Shown: piece by piece, positions 27,006-36,006 of the stretch
Position numbering within the stretch: position 1 is the stretch's first letter
How the letters are laid out: every line of letters starts with the position of its first letter
Program-made: the position numbers and the translations under genes
NCBI GenBank assembly: GCA_965200765.1
Contig: OZ241380.1
Span: 1,612,001 to 1,676,000, forward strand
Direction: 5' to 3'
DNA length: 64,000 nt
Source: G965200765 sp965200765
Lineage (GTDB): Bacteria; Pseudomonadota; Gammaproteobacteria; Arenicellales; JAJDZL01
Notes under the pieces: model-generated
Seen by the model: the letters and a program-made list of their open reading frames with translations, nothing else
Told to the model about the DNA's origin: nothing
Databases searched by the model: none

Positions 27006-27716
27006 TTATTCATCGAACACAATCGTAACTCGTCGATTGTGTCTGCCCTTGTTTTCAATTTTGTCGACCCGAACCGGACCGATTTCGTTGCTGTTGGCAA
27101 CATGCGTTCCCCCGCACGGTTGCAGGTCAACTCCGGAAAAATTCACCAGTCGCACCTTCCCCGATATTCTCGGTGGTTGCACGGCCATGGTTTTTACCAA
27201 CTCCGGTTGAGCATCCAGTTCTTCAGTCGTGATCCATTCGTATTCTCGGGGGATACCTTTCTGGATCAACTCATTCAAGGACGAAGTCAACTCTTCCTTG
27301 TCAAGAACATTTCCAAGATCAAAGTCCAGCCGGCCGCGTCCGTCATTGATTTGACCACCTGTTACCGGCGCAACAATGATTGCCGAAAGCAAATGCATGC
27401 AACTGTGCATGCGCATCATTCGATGTCGCCGCGCCCAATCAATTTCCAGCACTACATTTGCATTGATGGCAGGCAATTCAGCTCCTTCCTCAACATAATG
27501 GAATATGGTTCCGGATTCCCGATCTTTTCTTGTATCTACAATTCTGGTCTCTTTTCCATCAAACCGAACCAGCCCCGTATCACCCGGTTGACCGCCACCC
27601 ATCGCGTAAAACACTGTCCGGTCCGTACCAAACCAATTTGCATCTGTGTCAACAACTGAAATGACCGCTTCGCAAGTTTTCTGATAGGGTTCGCGTTCGT
27701 AAAGTGCTTCTGTCAT
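27006..27716 (-). CDS. Alanyl-tRNA editing protein AlaX
   Basis: Free-standing editing domain related to the second half of alanyl-tRNA synthetase, 236 residues. It hydrolyses mischarged Ser- or Gly-tRNA-Ala. Zinc ligands are in HRMMRMHSCMHLL and in the C-terminal PCGGTHVAN block. The length matches the AlaX-M type, which keeps the glycine-rich N-terminal domain (GGGQPGDTG). It starts about 27 bases after the DMGDH-like gene ends and could be read from the same transcript. Confidence 0.9.
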   Translation of the reverse strand: MTEALYEREPYQKTCEAVISVVDTDANWFGTDRTVFYAMGGGQPGDTGLVRFDGKETRIVDTRKDRESGTIFHYVEEGAELPAINANVVLEIDWARRHRMMRMHSCMHLLSAIIVAPVTGGQINDGRGRLDFDLGNVLDKEELTSSLNELIQKGIPREYEWITTEELDAQPELVKTMAVQPPRISGKVRLVNFSGVDLQPCGGTHVANSNEIGPVRVDKIENKGRHNRRVTIVFDE

Positions 27717-27743
27717 AAATACTGCAATAAGCTGTAGTGGTAA

Positions 27744-30197
27744 TTATGCTTTGGGACGTTCAGAACGGGGATCGTACATGGGTCGTATAGATGCCTTGGC
27801 ACGATATTTCCTGCAGGCAATTTCGACTTGATATTCACCTGATTCAATGAATTCTTTGGTAACGCCCTCGTCATTATCAGAATGTACATAACCAAGTGCA
27901 ACCGCCCCGCCCAGCGTATACCCATACATGGCGGATGTAGTTCTACCTGCCAATGCGCCATTTCGAAAGATTGGCTCTTCGTGATACATCAGCGGCTCGG
28001 GATCGTCCAGAATAAACTGAATCAGTTTGCGTTCCAGCGGCTTGCCTCTCAGTTTGAGTAATTCCTCGCGTCCGATAAAGCCGCCCGGCTTGTCCCAGCC
28101 AACCGCGAAACTCAATCCCGATTCTACAGGGGTATCCTCGTCGCAAATATCATGCCCCCAATGTCGGTAGGCCTTCTCCATACGCAATGAATTCAACGCA
28201 TGGTACCCGCAGTGTTGCAAACCAAATTCTTCACCCGCTCCAACAATCTCATCGTAAACATGCTGGACAAACTCCGATGGAATGTACAGCTCCCAGCCGA
28301 GTTCGCCGACGAAGGTGATACGGGATGCCCGAACATAACCGTAACCCAGTTCGATTTCCCTGGATGACAGAAATGGAAATGCTTGATTGGACAAGTCGGC
28401 ATTAGTCACCTTGGAAAGCAACTTTCGGGAATTCGGCCCCATCACAGACAGCACCGAGTATCCGGAGGTAACATCAGTTAAAACCACATGCGCACCGTCG
28501 GGCTTGTGTCGCTGCAACCACGAAAAATCCCGTAATTGCGACGCCGCTGCTGTGACAACCATGTAGCGCTCTTCTGCTTGGCGTGTTACAGTCAGATCCG
28601 CTTCGATACCGCCTCTTTCATTCAGCCACTGGGTATAAACGACCCTGCCGGGTTCAACTGCAACATTGTTCGCACAAATTCGATTCAGAAAAGTCTCTGC
28701 ATCGCTACCTTCTACACTGAACTTTGCAAAGGAAGTTTGATCGAATAATCCGACATTGTTTCGAACAGCTTCATGTTCTTTGCGTACGTATTCAAACCAG
28801 TTCTGTCGACCATAGGAATATTCGTACTTCGGTTCAACTCCCTTCGGTGCATACCAGTTTGGACGTTCCCAGCCGTTTAACTCGCCAAAGCAAGCTCCTC
28901 TGGCAACCAACCGGTCGTGCAGTGGGGATTTACGAACATTGCGCGCGGTTTCAGGATTCAAGAATGGCCAGTGCATGGCATACAGCAATCCAAGCGATTC
29001 AACAGTGCGGTCATGCAAATATCTGCTGTTGTTTTGAAACGAATGAATTCGACGAACATCCACATCGGAAAAATCGCGTCCGGGGTGACCATTCATCACC
29101 CAATCGGCCATCACTTTGCCCACACCGCCCGACGATTGCACGCCGATCGAATTGAAACCGGCAGCAATAAAAAATCCCTGGACGGATGGTGCTTCGCCCA
29201 CATAGTAACGATTGTCAGGAGTAAAACTCTCCGGACCGCAGAAAAACGTATGAATCCCCACGTCCCGCAAAAGCGGCACCCGATGCATGGCGTTTTCCAG
29301 TGCTTCAGAAAATTGATCCCAGTCGTCCGGCAACTGGTCAAAACTGAAGTTCTCCGGAATCCCGTCCATTCCCCAAGGTTTGGCATTCGGTTCAAATGCA
29401 CCCACAAGCAATTTGCCGGCATCTTCCTTGTAGTAAGTGAAGCGCGACTGGTCTCGCATGATTGGCAAGTCACTTGGCAAACCGTCAATCACCTCGGTAA
29501 CAACATAATAGTGTTCCGCGGCGTGCAATGGAACTTCAACTCCGGCCATTAAACCCAAATCTCTGGCCCACATGCCGGCACAGTTAATCACCTTGTTTGT
29601 CGCTATGTACCCTTGGTCAGTATGGACTCCGTGCACTTTTCCGTTTTGCACATCAATTCCGGTGAGTTTTGTGTTCTCATAGAGTGTCGCGCCGTTTGTC
29701 CGTGCCCCTTTTGCGTAAGCCTGCACCAGATCCAGTGGATTGATTTGACCGTCGCGATGAACAATCGCCCCGCCAATGACATCTTCTATATTTAAAATCG
29801 GATAATAGTCAAGTAATTCTTGCGGAGTTGCTTCGTCAATTTCAATGCCGAACGAACGTGCCATGGATACAATTCGCCTGATTTCCTCCATGCGTTCATT
29901 GTCAGTCGCGACGAATAGCGAGCCGTTTTGTCGATAGCCAGTACTCTGACCGGTTTCCTCTTCCAGGGTTTCAAAGAGTTTTGCAGAGTAGCGCGCCAAG
30001 GTGGTCATGTTGTAGTTGCTGCGGACTTGTCCAACCAGTCCGGCGGCGTGCCACGTTGTGCCACAACCCAACTCCTTGCGTTCCAGCAAGACTGCATCGT
30101 CCCAGCCTGCTTTGGCCAGATGGTACAGTACACTCGCGCCAACAGCACCACCGCCAACCACAACGGCTCTAGATTTTGAAGGCAGTTCTTTCGCCAA
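27744..30197 (-). CDS. Dimethylglycine/sarcosine dehydrogenase-like FAD protein with GcvT domain
   Basis: Two-part enzyme of 817 residues. The N-terminal DAO-type FAD domain has the dinucleotide motif AVVVGGGAVGASVLYHLAKAG and a GTTWHAAGLVG block typical of covalent-FAD family members. The C-terminal half (about 430-810) is a GcvT-like tetrahydrofolate-binding domain. Such proteins demethylate dimethylglycine, sarcosine or related N-methyl amines, passing the one-carbon unit to folate. The exact substrate is not evident. No separate electron-transfer subunit genes are adjacent. Presence fits uptake of marine osmolytes. Confidence 0.88.
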   Translation of the reverse strand: MAKELPSKSRAVVVGGGAVGASVLYHLAKAGWDDAVLLERKELGCGTTWHAAGLVGQVRSNYNMTTLARYSAKLFETLEEETGQSTGYRQNGSLFVATDNERMEEIRRIVSMARSFGIEIDEATPQELLDYYPILNIEDVIGGAIVHRDGQINPLDLVQAYAKGARTNGATLYENTKLTGIDVQNGKVHGVHTDQGYIATNKVINCAGMWARDLGLMAGVEVPLHAAEHYYVVTEVIDGLPSDLPIMRDQSRFTYYKEDAGKLLVGAFEPNAKPWGMDGIPENFSFDQLPDDWDQFSEALENAMHRVPLLRDVGIHTFFCGPESFTPDNRYYVGEAPSVQGFFIAAGFNSIGVQSSGGVGKVMADWVMNGHPGRDFSDVDVRRIHSFQNNSRYLHDRTVESLGLLYAMHWPFLNPETARNVRKSPLHDRLVARGACFGELNGWERPNWYAPKGVEPKYEYSYGRQNWFEYVRKEHEAVRNNVGLFDQTSFAKFSVEGSDAETFLNRICANNVAVEPGRVVYTQWLNERGGIEADLTVTRQAEERYMVVTAAASQLRDFSWLQRHKPDGAHVVLTDVTSGYSVLSVMGPNSRKLLSKVTNADLSNQAFPFLSSREIELGYGYVRASRITFVGELGWELYIPSEFVQHVYDEIVGAGEEFGLQHCGYHALNSLRMEKAYRHWGHDICDEDTPVESGLSFAVGWDKPGGFIGREELLKLRGKPLERKLIQFILDDPEPLMYHEEPIFRNGALAGRTTSAMYGYTLGGAVALGYVHSDNDEGVTKEFIESGEYQVEIACRKYRAKASIRPMYDPRSERPKA

Positions 30198-30361
30198 GTA
30201 AATTCAATCCTGAATATTCAATGTTCAACAATGGAAAACTGCTACTAATATACCCCAGAAAGCAAGTGACACGAACAGTCACATGAATTGAAATATTTCA
30301 CCTTGCAATAGAGTTGTTCAACTGTGTAGATTTCGAATGCAACCCTGACGCAGTACCGATG

Positions 30362-30379
30362 AAAACTGTTTCCAGTTTT
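30362..30379 (-). terminator. Hairpin overlapping aminotransferase stop
   Basis: On the minus strand AAAACTG-GAAA-CAGTTTT is a perfect 7-base-pair stem with a GNRA-type loop. It begins inside the stop codon of the class V aminotransferase. Its right arm ends in TTTT, but the stem is AT-rich, so termination may be partial. Confidence 0.42.
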
Positions 30380-31565
30380 ACTGTGCGACCAGCTTGCTGA
30401 GTTGCTTCACAAAATATTCAATTTCTTCTTCGGTGTTGTAGTAGTGAACCGGGCAGCGAGAAATTGACTCCACTCCCCAATTGTTCATGTCACGCGGTGC
30501 ATTGGAAAGATTGGAAACGCCGATATGAATGTTTTTCTTGCGTAGCTTCCGTTGCAGTTTCAAGGGATCCACACCTTCCATCGAGAATGTCACGATTCCA
30601 CATTTTTCCTTGCCCTTGTCGCGCAATGTCACTCCTTTAATATCGGCAAGCGACTCCCGAAGCCTGTCGGCCAGAAACCGGATTCTTGTATAAATCTCAT
30701 GCAGTCCCCAAGACATGGCATAGTCCACTGCCACTCCCAAGCCAATGCGACCGGCAATGTTACTTTCAAACATTTCATATCTGCGCGCTCCCGGTTGAAT
30801 TTCGAATTGCTCGGTTGACGTCATGGTGGCGGAATGCAGATCGAGAAAAGCTGGCGGAAATTTATCCAATGAAGATTCTCTCACATACAAAAAGCCGGTT
30901 CCACGCGGACCGCGTAAAAATTTTCTGCCAGTCGCAGACAAGGCATCGCAACGAATTTCCTCCACATCCAGCGGCATCTGGCCAACCGACTGGCAAGCAT
31001 CCACCAAATAAGGAATTCCGTATGATCTCACCACTTCACCAATTTCATTCACCGGATTGACCAGGCCGTTGTGAGTCGGAACATGCGTAACCGAAACCAG
31101 TTTCACCCTGTTGTCAATCATTCGCTCCAGCGCCCGAACATCCAGTTGTCCATGCTTGTCATCCGGAATAATGTCCACTTCCACACCGGTACGCTTTGCA
31201 ATCTGCAGGTAAGCAATCATGTTGGATACATACTCGGAATACGCGGTCAGTATGCGATCGCCTTTCCTGAAAGTCTGTGCAATGCCGCCAAATGCAGAAA
31301 GCCACGAAGCTGTCGCACTCTCCGAAAGTGCAATCTCACTCGGCTTGGAGTTCAGCAACAGGGCAATGGAATTGTATGTATTGTCTATGTCTTCTTGTGC
31401 CTCTTCTTCCGCTTCGTACCCACCGCGCAACAACTCCTGATCCAGATGATCATACATGGCATCCACCACCGGCTTTGGCATCAGAGCCGAACCGGAGTGA
31501 TGCAAATGAATCACACCCAAACACCCCGGAGTATCCATTCTCGCTTTTTCTATATCAAAATTCAT
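30378..31565 (-). CDS. Class V PLP-dependent aminotransferase
   Basis: A 395-residue fold type I PLP enzyme in the class V group (isopenicillin-N epimerase/cysteine-desulfurase-like). The PLP lysine is in SATGRKFLRGPRGTGFLYV, preceded by LVDACQSVGQMPLDV. Sulfur-transfer activity cannot be excluded, but the long cysteine-bearing loop of group I desulfurases is not obvious. The start at 31565 is chosen for its AAGGAT ribosome binding site; an ORF extension of 31 codons upstream lacks one. It precedes the DMGDH-like gene on the same strand, with a 180-base gap and the hairpin above between them. Confidence 0.82.
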   Translation of the reverse strand: MNFDIEKARMDTPGCLGVIHLHHSGSALMPKPVVDAMYDHLDQELLRGGYEAEEEAQEDIDNTYNSIALLLNSKPSEIALSESATASWLSAFGGIAQTFRKGDRILTAYSEYVSNMIAYLQIAKRTGVEVDIIPDDKHGQLDVRALERMIDNRVKLVSVTHVPTHNGLVNPVNEIGEVVRSYGIPYLVDACQSVGQMPLDVEEIRCDALSATGRKFLRGPRGTGFLYVRESSLDKFPPAFLDLHSATMTSTEQFEIQPGARRYEMFESNIAGRIGLGVAVDYAMSWGLHEIYTRIRFLADRLRESLADIKGVTLRDKGKEKCGIVTFSMEGVDPLKLQRKLRKKNIHIGVSNLSNAPRDMNNWGVESISRCPVHYYNTEEEIEYFVKQLSKLVAQ

Positions 31566-31933
31566 TATCAATCCTTGTTGGTTCCAACTGTACTCTACAA
31601 CAGAATGCTCCAGCGGTAACACATAGGCAAGCAACTTCAACAAGCCAGTTTGTGTCATGATCAGTAGTTGCTGAAGTGGTGATTACCAGCAACACTTCTC
31701 CATTGCGTCCTGCAGACAATCGCTGAATCTGCTTATCAAAACGAAAAAGATCGCGTACAAGCAGAAATTTTCAATATCATTCTACGTTCAAACCAATGAT
31801 AACTTAGTTCATCATCTCTTGCCACTCCAAATCTCTGAATCACGGAAAATTTTTGACTCAATATCATTCAACAAACCGGTTGCCTTCACGGGATTCTGTC
31901 TTGATGAATACCCACTTGACTGTATGACTCCAG
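31566..31933. other. Intergenic region upstream of tenA and aminotransferase
   Basis: This 368-base gap separates divergent genes and must contain both promoters. I see no open frame with a ribosome binding site. I looked for a thiamine-pyrophosphate riboswitch before tenA and did not find its conserved CUGAGA and ACCUGAU-type elements. Confidence 0.5.
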
Positions 31934-32611
31934 ATGAAAAACACGTATGCCACTTCGCTCTATGACCGGATGAAAACAGCCTGCTCGGCCGAATGGAAAG
32001 AGTATTGCAATCACGAGTTCGTCAACCGGATTGGTGACGGTTCCTTGCCGATCCAATCATTTCGCAACTACCTGATGCAAGATTATGTGTTTTTAATTCA
32101 TTTCTGCCGTGCCTGGGCACTGGTCGTCTACAAGTCCGACAAAATTTCAGATATGGAATGGGCTTCAGAAATTCTGCATTCGACGCTGACTGTTGAAATG
32201 CAACTTCATGTGGATTTTTCCAAGAAATATGGCGTATCGCAAGCTGAGCTTGAAGCAGTAGAGGAGCATTCCGACAATCTTGCATACTCGCGATTCGTAC
32301 TGGAACGCGGACTGTCCGGCGATGTTCTGGATCTGTACGTTGCGCTATGTCCCTGTGTTGTCGGCTATGCGGAGATTGGCAATCGTCTTGCATTGGAATA
32401 TTCGTCGGACTTGCCTGATAATCCGTATCGCGAGTGGATTGAAATGTACTGTTCAGAAGACTACCAGGCATTGGCGATCAGAACAATCACGAGACTGGAC
32501 CGGCTAAGCCAGGAGAGAGGCGGAAACACCCGAATTGATGCCTTGACTGAAGTATTTCGCAAGGCCACCAAGTTGGAAACATCCTTTTGGAGCATGTGCT
32601 ACGACACCTGA
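31934..32611 (+). CDS. tenA: TenA-family thiaminase II-like protein
   Basis: Helical-bundle protein of 225 residues. TenA enzymes hydrolyse aminopyrimidine forms of damaged thiamine so that the pyrimidine can be salvaged. The family block RNYLMQDYVFLIHFCRAWAL and the catalytic cysteine region VALCPCVVGYAEIG are present, with the C-terminal acidic catalytic region intact. No other thiamine gene is adjacent. Thiamine diphosphate is the cofactor of Xsc at 19.3 kb, so salvage may be useful. Confidence 0.88.
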   Translation: MKNTYATSLYDRMKTACSAEWKEYCNHEFVNRIGDGSLPIQSFRNYLMQDYVFLIHFCRAWALVVYKSDKISDMEWASEILHSTLTVEMQLHVDFSKKYGVSQAELEAVEEHSDNLAYSRFVLERGLSGDVLDLYVALCPCVVGYAEIGNRLALEYSSDLPDNPYREWIEMYCSEDYQALAIRTITRLDRLSQERGGNTRIDALTEVFRKATKLETSFWSMCYDT

Positions 32612-32746
32612 TTCCGGCATTGAATCTGCTTGACAAGAATCCGAAGCGCCACAGCAAAATTTGCCAACGAATTTCAAATTAGTGAATAAAATGGCGAATT
32701 TGTTATAAGTTCGTTGCTGACTGTCTCATCCATACATCGCTAGTTC

Positions 32747-33529
32747 ATGTCTGTTTCTATCAAGACTGAAGAAGAAATCAGGAAAATGCGGGTTGCCGGA
32801 AAACTGGCATCCGAGGTTCTGGATATGATTGAAACTCATGTTCAGCCGGGCATTAGCACTGACGAACTGAATACGATTTGCCACGATTACATTACTTGCA
32901 AACTCAATGCAATCCCGGCACCGCTCAATTACCGCGGCTTTCCGAAATCTATCTGCACCTCCGTCAACAACGTTGTGTGTCACGGCATACCCGGGGACCG
33001 AGTACTAAAAAAAGGCGACATCATCAACATTGACATAACCGTAATCAAAGACGGTTATCATGGCGATACCAGTCGCATGTTTCCGGTTGGCGATATATCT
33101 ATCAAGGCACAGCGTCTGTGCAGAATCTGCCAGGAAAGCATGGTGAAAGGTATTGAACAGGTCAAACCTGGCAATCAACTGGGCGATGTCGGTCATGCGA
33201 TACAGCGACACGCTGAACGAAACGGCTACTCTGTCGTTCGGGACTACTGCGGTCACGGCATAGGCCGAGTTTTTCATGAAGATCCGCAAGTACTACATTA
33301 TGGTCGCCCCAACACCGGACTAATGTTGAAACCGGGCATGACATTCACGATTGAACCGATGATTAACGCTGGCAAAAAAGAAACCCGCCTGCAAGCTGAC
33401 CAATGGACTGTTGTTACCAACGATGGCAGTTTGTCAGCTCAATGGGAACATACAGTTCTGGTAACCCAGAGCGGGTTTGAAATTTTGACGTTGCCCGAAG
33501 GGTCCGAGACAAGTTCTTCCGAACCCTGA
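32747..33529 (+). CDS. map: Methionine aminopeptidase
   Basis: Removes the initiator methionine from new proteins. 260 residues, type I. The metal-binding residues are visible in INIDITVIKDGYHGDTSR (two Asp), GHGIGRVFHEDP (His) and FTIEPMI (Glu), with a last Glu in AQWEHTVLV. It has its own upstream region. In many Proteobacteria map is followed by glnD and dapD; here dapD follows after a 400-base gap. Confidence 0.96.
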   Translation: MSVSIKTEEEIRKMRVAGKLASEVLDMIETHVQPGISTDELNTICHDYITCKLNAIPAPLNYRGFPKSICTSVNNVVCHGIPGDRVLKKGDIINIDITVIKDGYHGDTSRMFPVGDISIKAQRLCRICQESMVKGIEQVKPGNQLGDVGHAIQRHAERNGYSVVRDYCGHGIGRVFHEDPQVLHYGRPNTGLMLKPGMTFTIEPMINAGKKETRLQADQWTVVTNDGSLSAQWEHTVLVTQSGFEILTLPEGSETSSSEP

Positions 33530-33547
33530 CGTTACCACTCAGATGAA

Positions 33548-33682
33548 CTAACTTGCATAGTCCGGCATGTTGCGTTCCACCATGCGTATCCAACCGTTCC
33601 ATTCCAGTCTACCATCATAGTGGTATTCATTGGCATTGGTCATTTGTTCAGCAGTCAGTTCTACCTCCTCTTTCGGAATATA
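33548..33682 (-). pseudogene. Short coding-like fragment, possible gene remnant
   Basis: On the minus strand a 44-codon open stretch reads YIPKEEVELTAEQMTNANEY and continues to RMVERNMPDYAS before a TAG. Composition is protein-like, but there is no ATG near the beginning. An AGGAGG precedes a CTG by 5 bases; the first ATG is 11 codons in. I do not recognise a family. It could be the decayed end of a gene or a real very small protein. The rest of the 33530-33936 gap shows nothing. Confidence 0.25.
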
Positions 33683-33936
33683 TTACCAATTCAAGTCGAT
33701 TACGAGCAAACCAGGTTGATTGGGTTCAGCTTCGCTTTTCTGTTACAAGAACAAGTAAGGGAACTTGATACGCTAATATAATTGGAAGTCCTTGCGGTTG
33801 TCTGCAATCAAGCTCGTCAGTGCGTGTACTGACATCATAATTTTTGTCGTTGACTGCAATGGAAAAGTTATCACGAAGTTGATATTCAACCTGAGTTTGC
33901 CAAAGTAACAGTGCAAGCCTGAAATGAGGAGTACCA

Positions 33937-34758
33937 ATGTCATATACCGAAGATCTGATTGAACGAACTTTTGAGAACCGGTCGAATTTTAATCCGGCAA
34001 ACTTTCCGGCGGATGCTCGACATGCCGTATCCCAGACACTGTTGCAACTGAATCAGGGCGATATTCGCGTGGCTGAAAAACAGGATGAAAAATGGGTTGT
34101 CAATCAATGGGTTAAAAAAGCAGTGATATTGTCCTTCGCGATGAGCGAAAATCAGGTGGTACGAGATCAGTTTGCGACGTTCTACGACAAGGTGGATACC
34201 AAGTTTTCGCAGTTTGAGGCCGAAGATTTTGCTGATGGCGGCTACCGTGTGGTACCGCCTGCCACTGTTCGCAACGGAGCTTACATCGGCCGCAACGTTG
34301 TGCTGATGCCAAGTTATGTGAATATCGGTGCTTATGTCGACGACGGAACAATGGTCGATACTTGGGCAACAGTAGGCTCCTGTGCCCAAATCGGAAAAAA
34401 TGTTCACCTCTCCGGCGGTGTCGGGATCGGCGGAGTTCTGGAACCACTGCAAGCCACTCCAACGATTATCGAAGACAATTGCTTTATCGGGGCCCGCAGC
34501 GAAATCGTCGAAGGTGTCATTGTCGGAAGCGGCTCGGTCATTTCCATGGGAGTGTACATCGGACAAAGCACTCGCATTTACGACCGCTCTACAGGCAATA
34601 TTTCCTACGGGTTCGTACCACCTGGTTCTGTGGTTGTTTCTGGCAACCTGCCGTCTGCTGACAAATCGCACAGTTTATACTGTGCGGTAATCGTCAAACG
34701 CGTTGACGAAAAAACCAAACAAAAAGTTGAGTTGAACGAGTTACTGAGAGTGGATTAG
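33937..34758 (+). CDS. dapD: Tetrahydrodipicolinate N-succinyltransferase
   Basis: Fourth-stage enzyme of the succinylase route to lysine and meso-diaminopimelate. 273 residues, the DapD length. An N-terminal helical domain is followed by a left-handed beta-helix of hexapeptide repeats. The block GAYVDDGTMVDTWATVGSCA and GGVGIGGVLEPLQATP are typical. It has a good ribosome binding site (GAGGAG) before the ATG. It converges with alr, with only 5 bases between the stops. Confidence 0.97.
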   Translation: MSYTEDLIERTFENRSNFNPANFPADARHAVSQTLLQLNQGDIRVAEKQDEKWVVNQWVKKAVILSFAMSENQVVRDQFATFYDKVDTKFSQFEAEDFADGGYRVVPPATVRNGAYIGRNVVLMPSYVNIGAYVDDGTMVDTWATVGSCAQIGKNVHLSGGVGIGGVLEPLQATPTIIEDNCFIGARSEIVEGVIVGSGSVISMGVYIGQSTRIYDRSTGNISYGFVPPGSVVVSGNLPSADKSHSLYCAVIVKRVDEKTKQKVELNELLRVD

Positions 34759-34763
34759 CACAA

Positions 34764-35855
34764 CTAGTCAGTGATTTTCAACGGTACGCTACGGGGATTG
34801 ACAGAGGTCAGTATTTCATAGGGAATTGTGCCAGCTGCCAGTGCAATTTCATCTACCGGCAAATCGTCCCCGAATAGTGTCACCCAAGTACCTACTTGCA
34901 CTTCGGGATGCTCGCTTAAATCAACAGCCATTGTGTCCATGGACACGCGTCCAACTGTTCTGGCGCGCCGACCATTGATCATTACCGCCGTTCCAGTTGG
35001 AACATTACGGGGATAGCCATCTCCGTATCCGATGGCAACCATTCCAATGGAACACTTGGCGGGACTGGTCCATACCCCGCCATACCCCACTGAATCCCCT
35101 TTCTCTACCTGATTGACTGCAACGATGACTGAATACAAATTCATCACAGGCTTTAGTCCCAGCTTTGCTGGTGAAATATGAGGAAACGGTGATACGCCGT
35201 AAAGCATGATGCCCGGCCGCACCCAATCGAAATGACTATCCGGAAATGCAAAAATACCGGCAGAGTTTGCGATACTCCGCTCAACTTCGTAGGCTTGCGT
35301 AGTTGAAATGAAAAGATCTAGCTGCTGAAGTGTTTTGTCAGGATCCGGTTCGTCGGCACACGCGAAGTGAGAAATAAATCGAATGGATTTCATGTCAATA
35401 CCAATTGCATTCAATCGATCCACAATTTCAGGAATTTGTTCTGGACGAAAACCTAGTCGATTCATTCCCGTATTGATTTTGACCCATACTTGAAGACCAT
35501 CCAGTTGTGCTTCTGCATTTAGCATATCCAGCTGATCATTGCAAAACAGTACCGGATCGATCCTGTACTCAAGAAGGTATGCAATTTGGCCAGAACTGAA
35601 AAATCCTGACAACAAGCAAATCGGACTCTTGATGCCGCTGACACGGAGTTCACAAGCTTCTTCCACAGTAGCGACAGCAAACGCATCCGTTTTTTCTTCC
35701 AGCAGTTTGGATATACGGGTCAATCCGTGTCCATAAGCGTTCGCTTTGACTACGCACATGATGCGCGCATGGGGGGCTTTTTGATGTACCAATGACAAGT
35801 TATGCAACAGTGCCGAACTGCTAACTGTTCCATAATTTCTCATTTCTGTATGCAC
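34764..35855 (-). CDS. alr: Alanine racemase
   Basis: PLP enzyme making D-alanine for peptidoglycan; 363 residues. The PLP lysine lies in VVKANAYGHG and the opposite-face catalytic tyrosine in SVGYGGVWTSP. It is downstream of dnaB on the same strand, the order also seen in enteric bacteria, with a 150-base gap that contains a strong hairpin. A second in-frame ATG five codons in could also be the start. Confidence 0.95.
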   Translation of the reverse strand: MHTEMRNYGTVSSSALLHNLSLVHQKAPHARIMCVVKANAYGHGLTRISKLLEEKTDAFAVATVEEACELRVSGIKSPICLLSGFFSSGQIAYLLEYRIDPVLFCNDQLDMLNAEAQLDGLQVWVKINTGMNRLGFRPEQIPEIVDRLNAIGIDMKSIRFISHFACADEPDPDKTLQQLDLFISTTQAYEVERSIANSAGIFAFPDSHFDWVRPGIMLYGVSPFPHISPAKLGLKPVMNLYSVIVAVNQVEKGDSVGYGGVWTSPAKCSIGMVAIGYGDGYPRNVPTGTAVMINGRRARTVGRVSMDTMAVDLSEHPEVQVGTWVTLFGDDLPVDEIALAAGTIPYEILTSVNPRSVPLKITD

Positions 35856-35908
35856 TGCGGGAATCTTGCTTTATGTTCAATACAATCGCTACCGTTGTCT
35901 GCTCAACT

Positions 35909-35941
35909 GCGTATTTTTCGCTTCCTGATACGAAAATACGC
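35909..35941 (-). terminator. Hairpin between dnaB and alr
   Basis: GCGTATTTTTCG (35909-35920) and CGAAAATACGC (35931-35941) pair along 11 bases with one bulge around a 10-base loop. It lies 66 bases after the dnaB stop and could end or attenuate the rpsF-dnaB transcript before alr. No long T run follows. Confidence 0.45.
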
Positions 35942-36006
35942 AAAATTCCGGAATTGAGTAAACTGCTACTGACAGGCAGGCTCAATCCGCAAAATTCAAA
36001 CGAATC

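Noticed and set aside
31640..31933. TPP riboswitch before tenA
   Set aside because: The conserved thi-box elements are not present in the leader.
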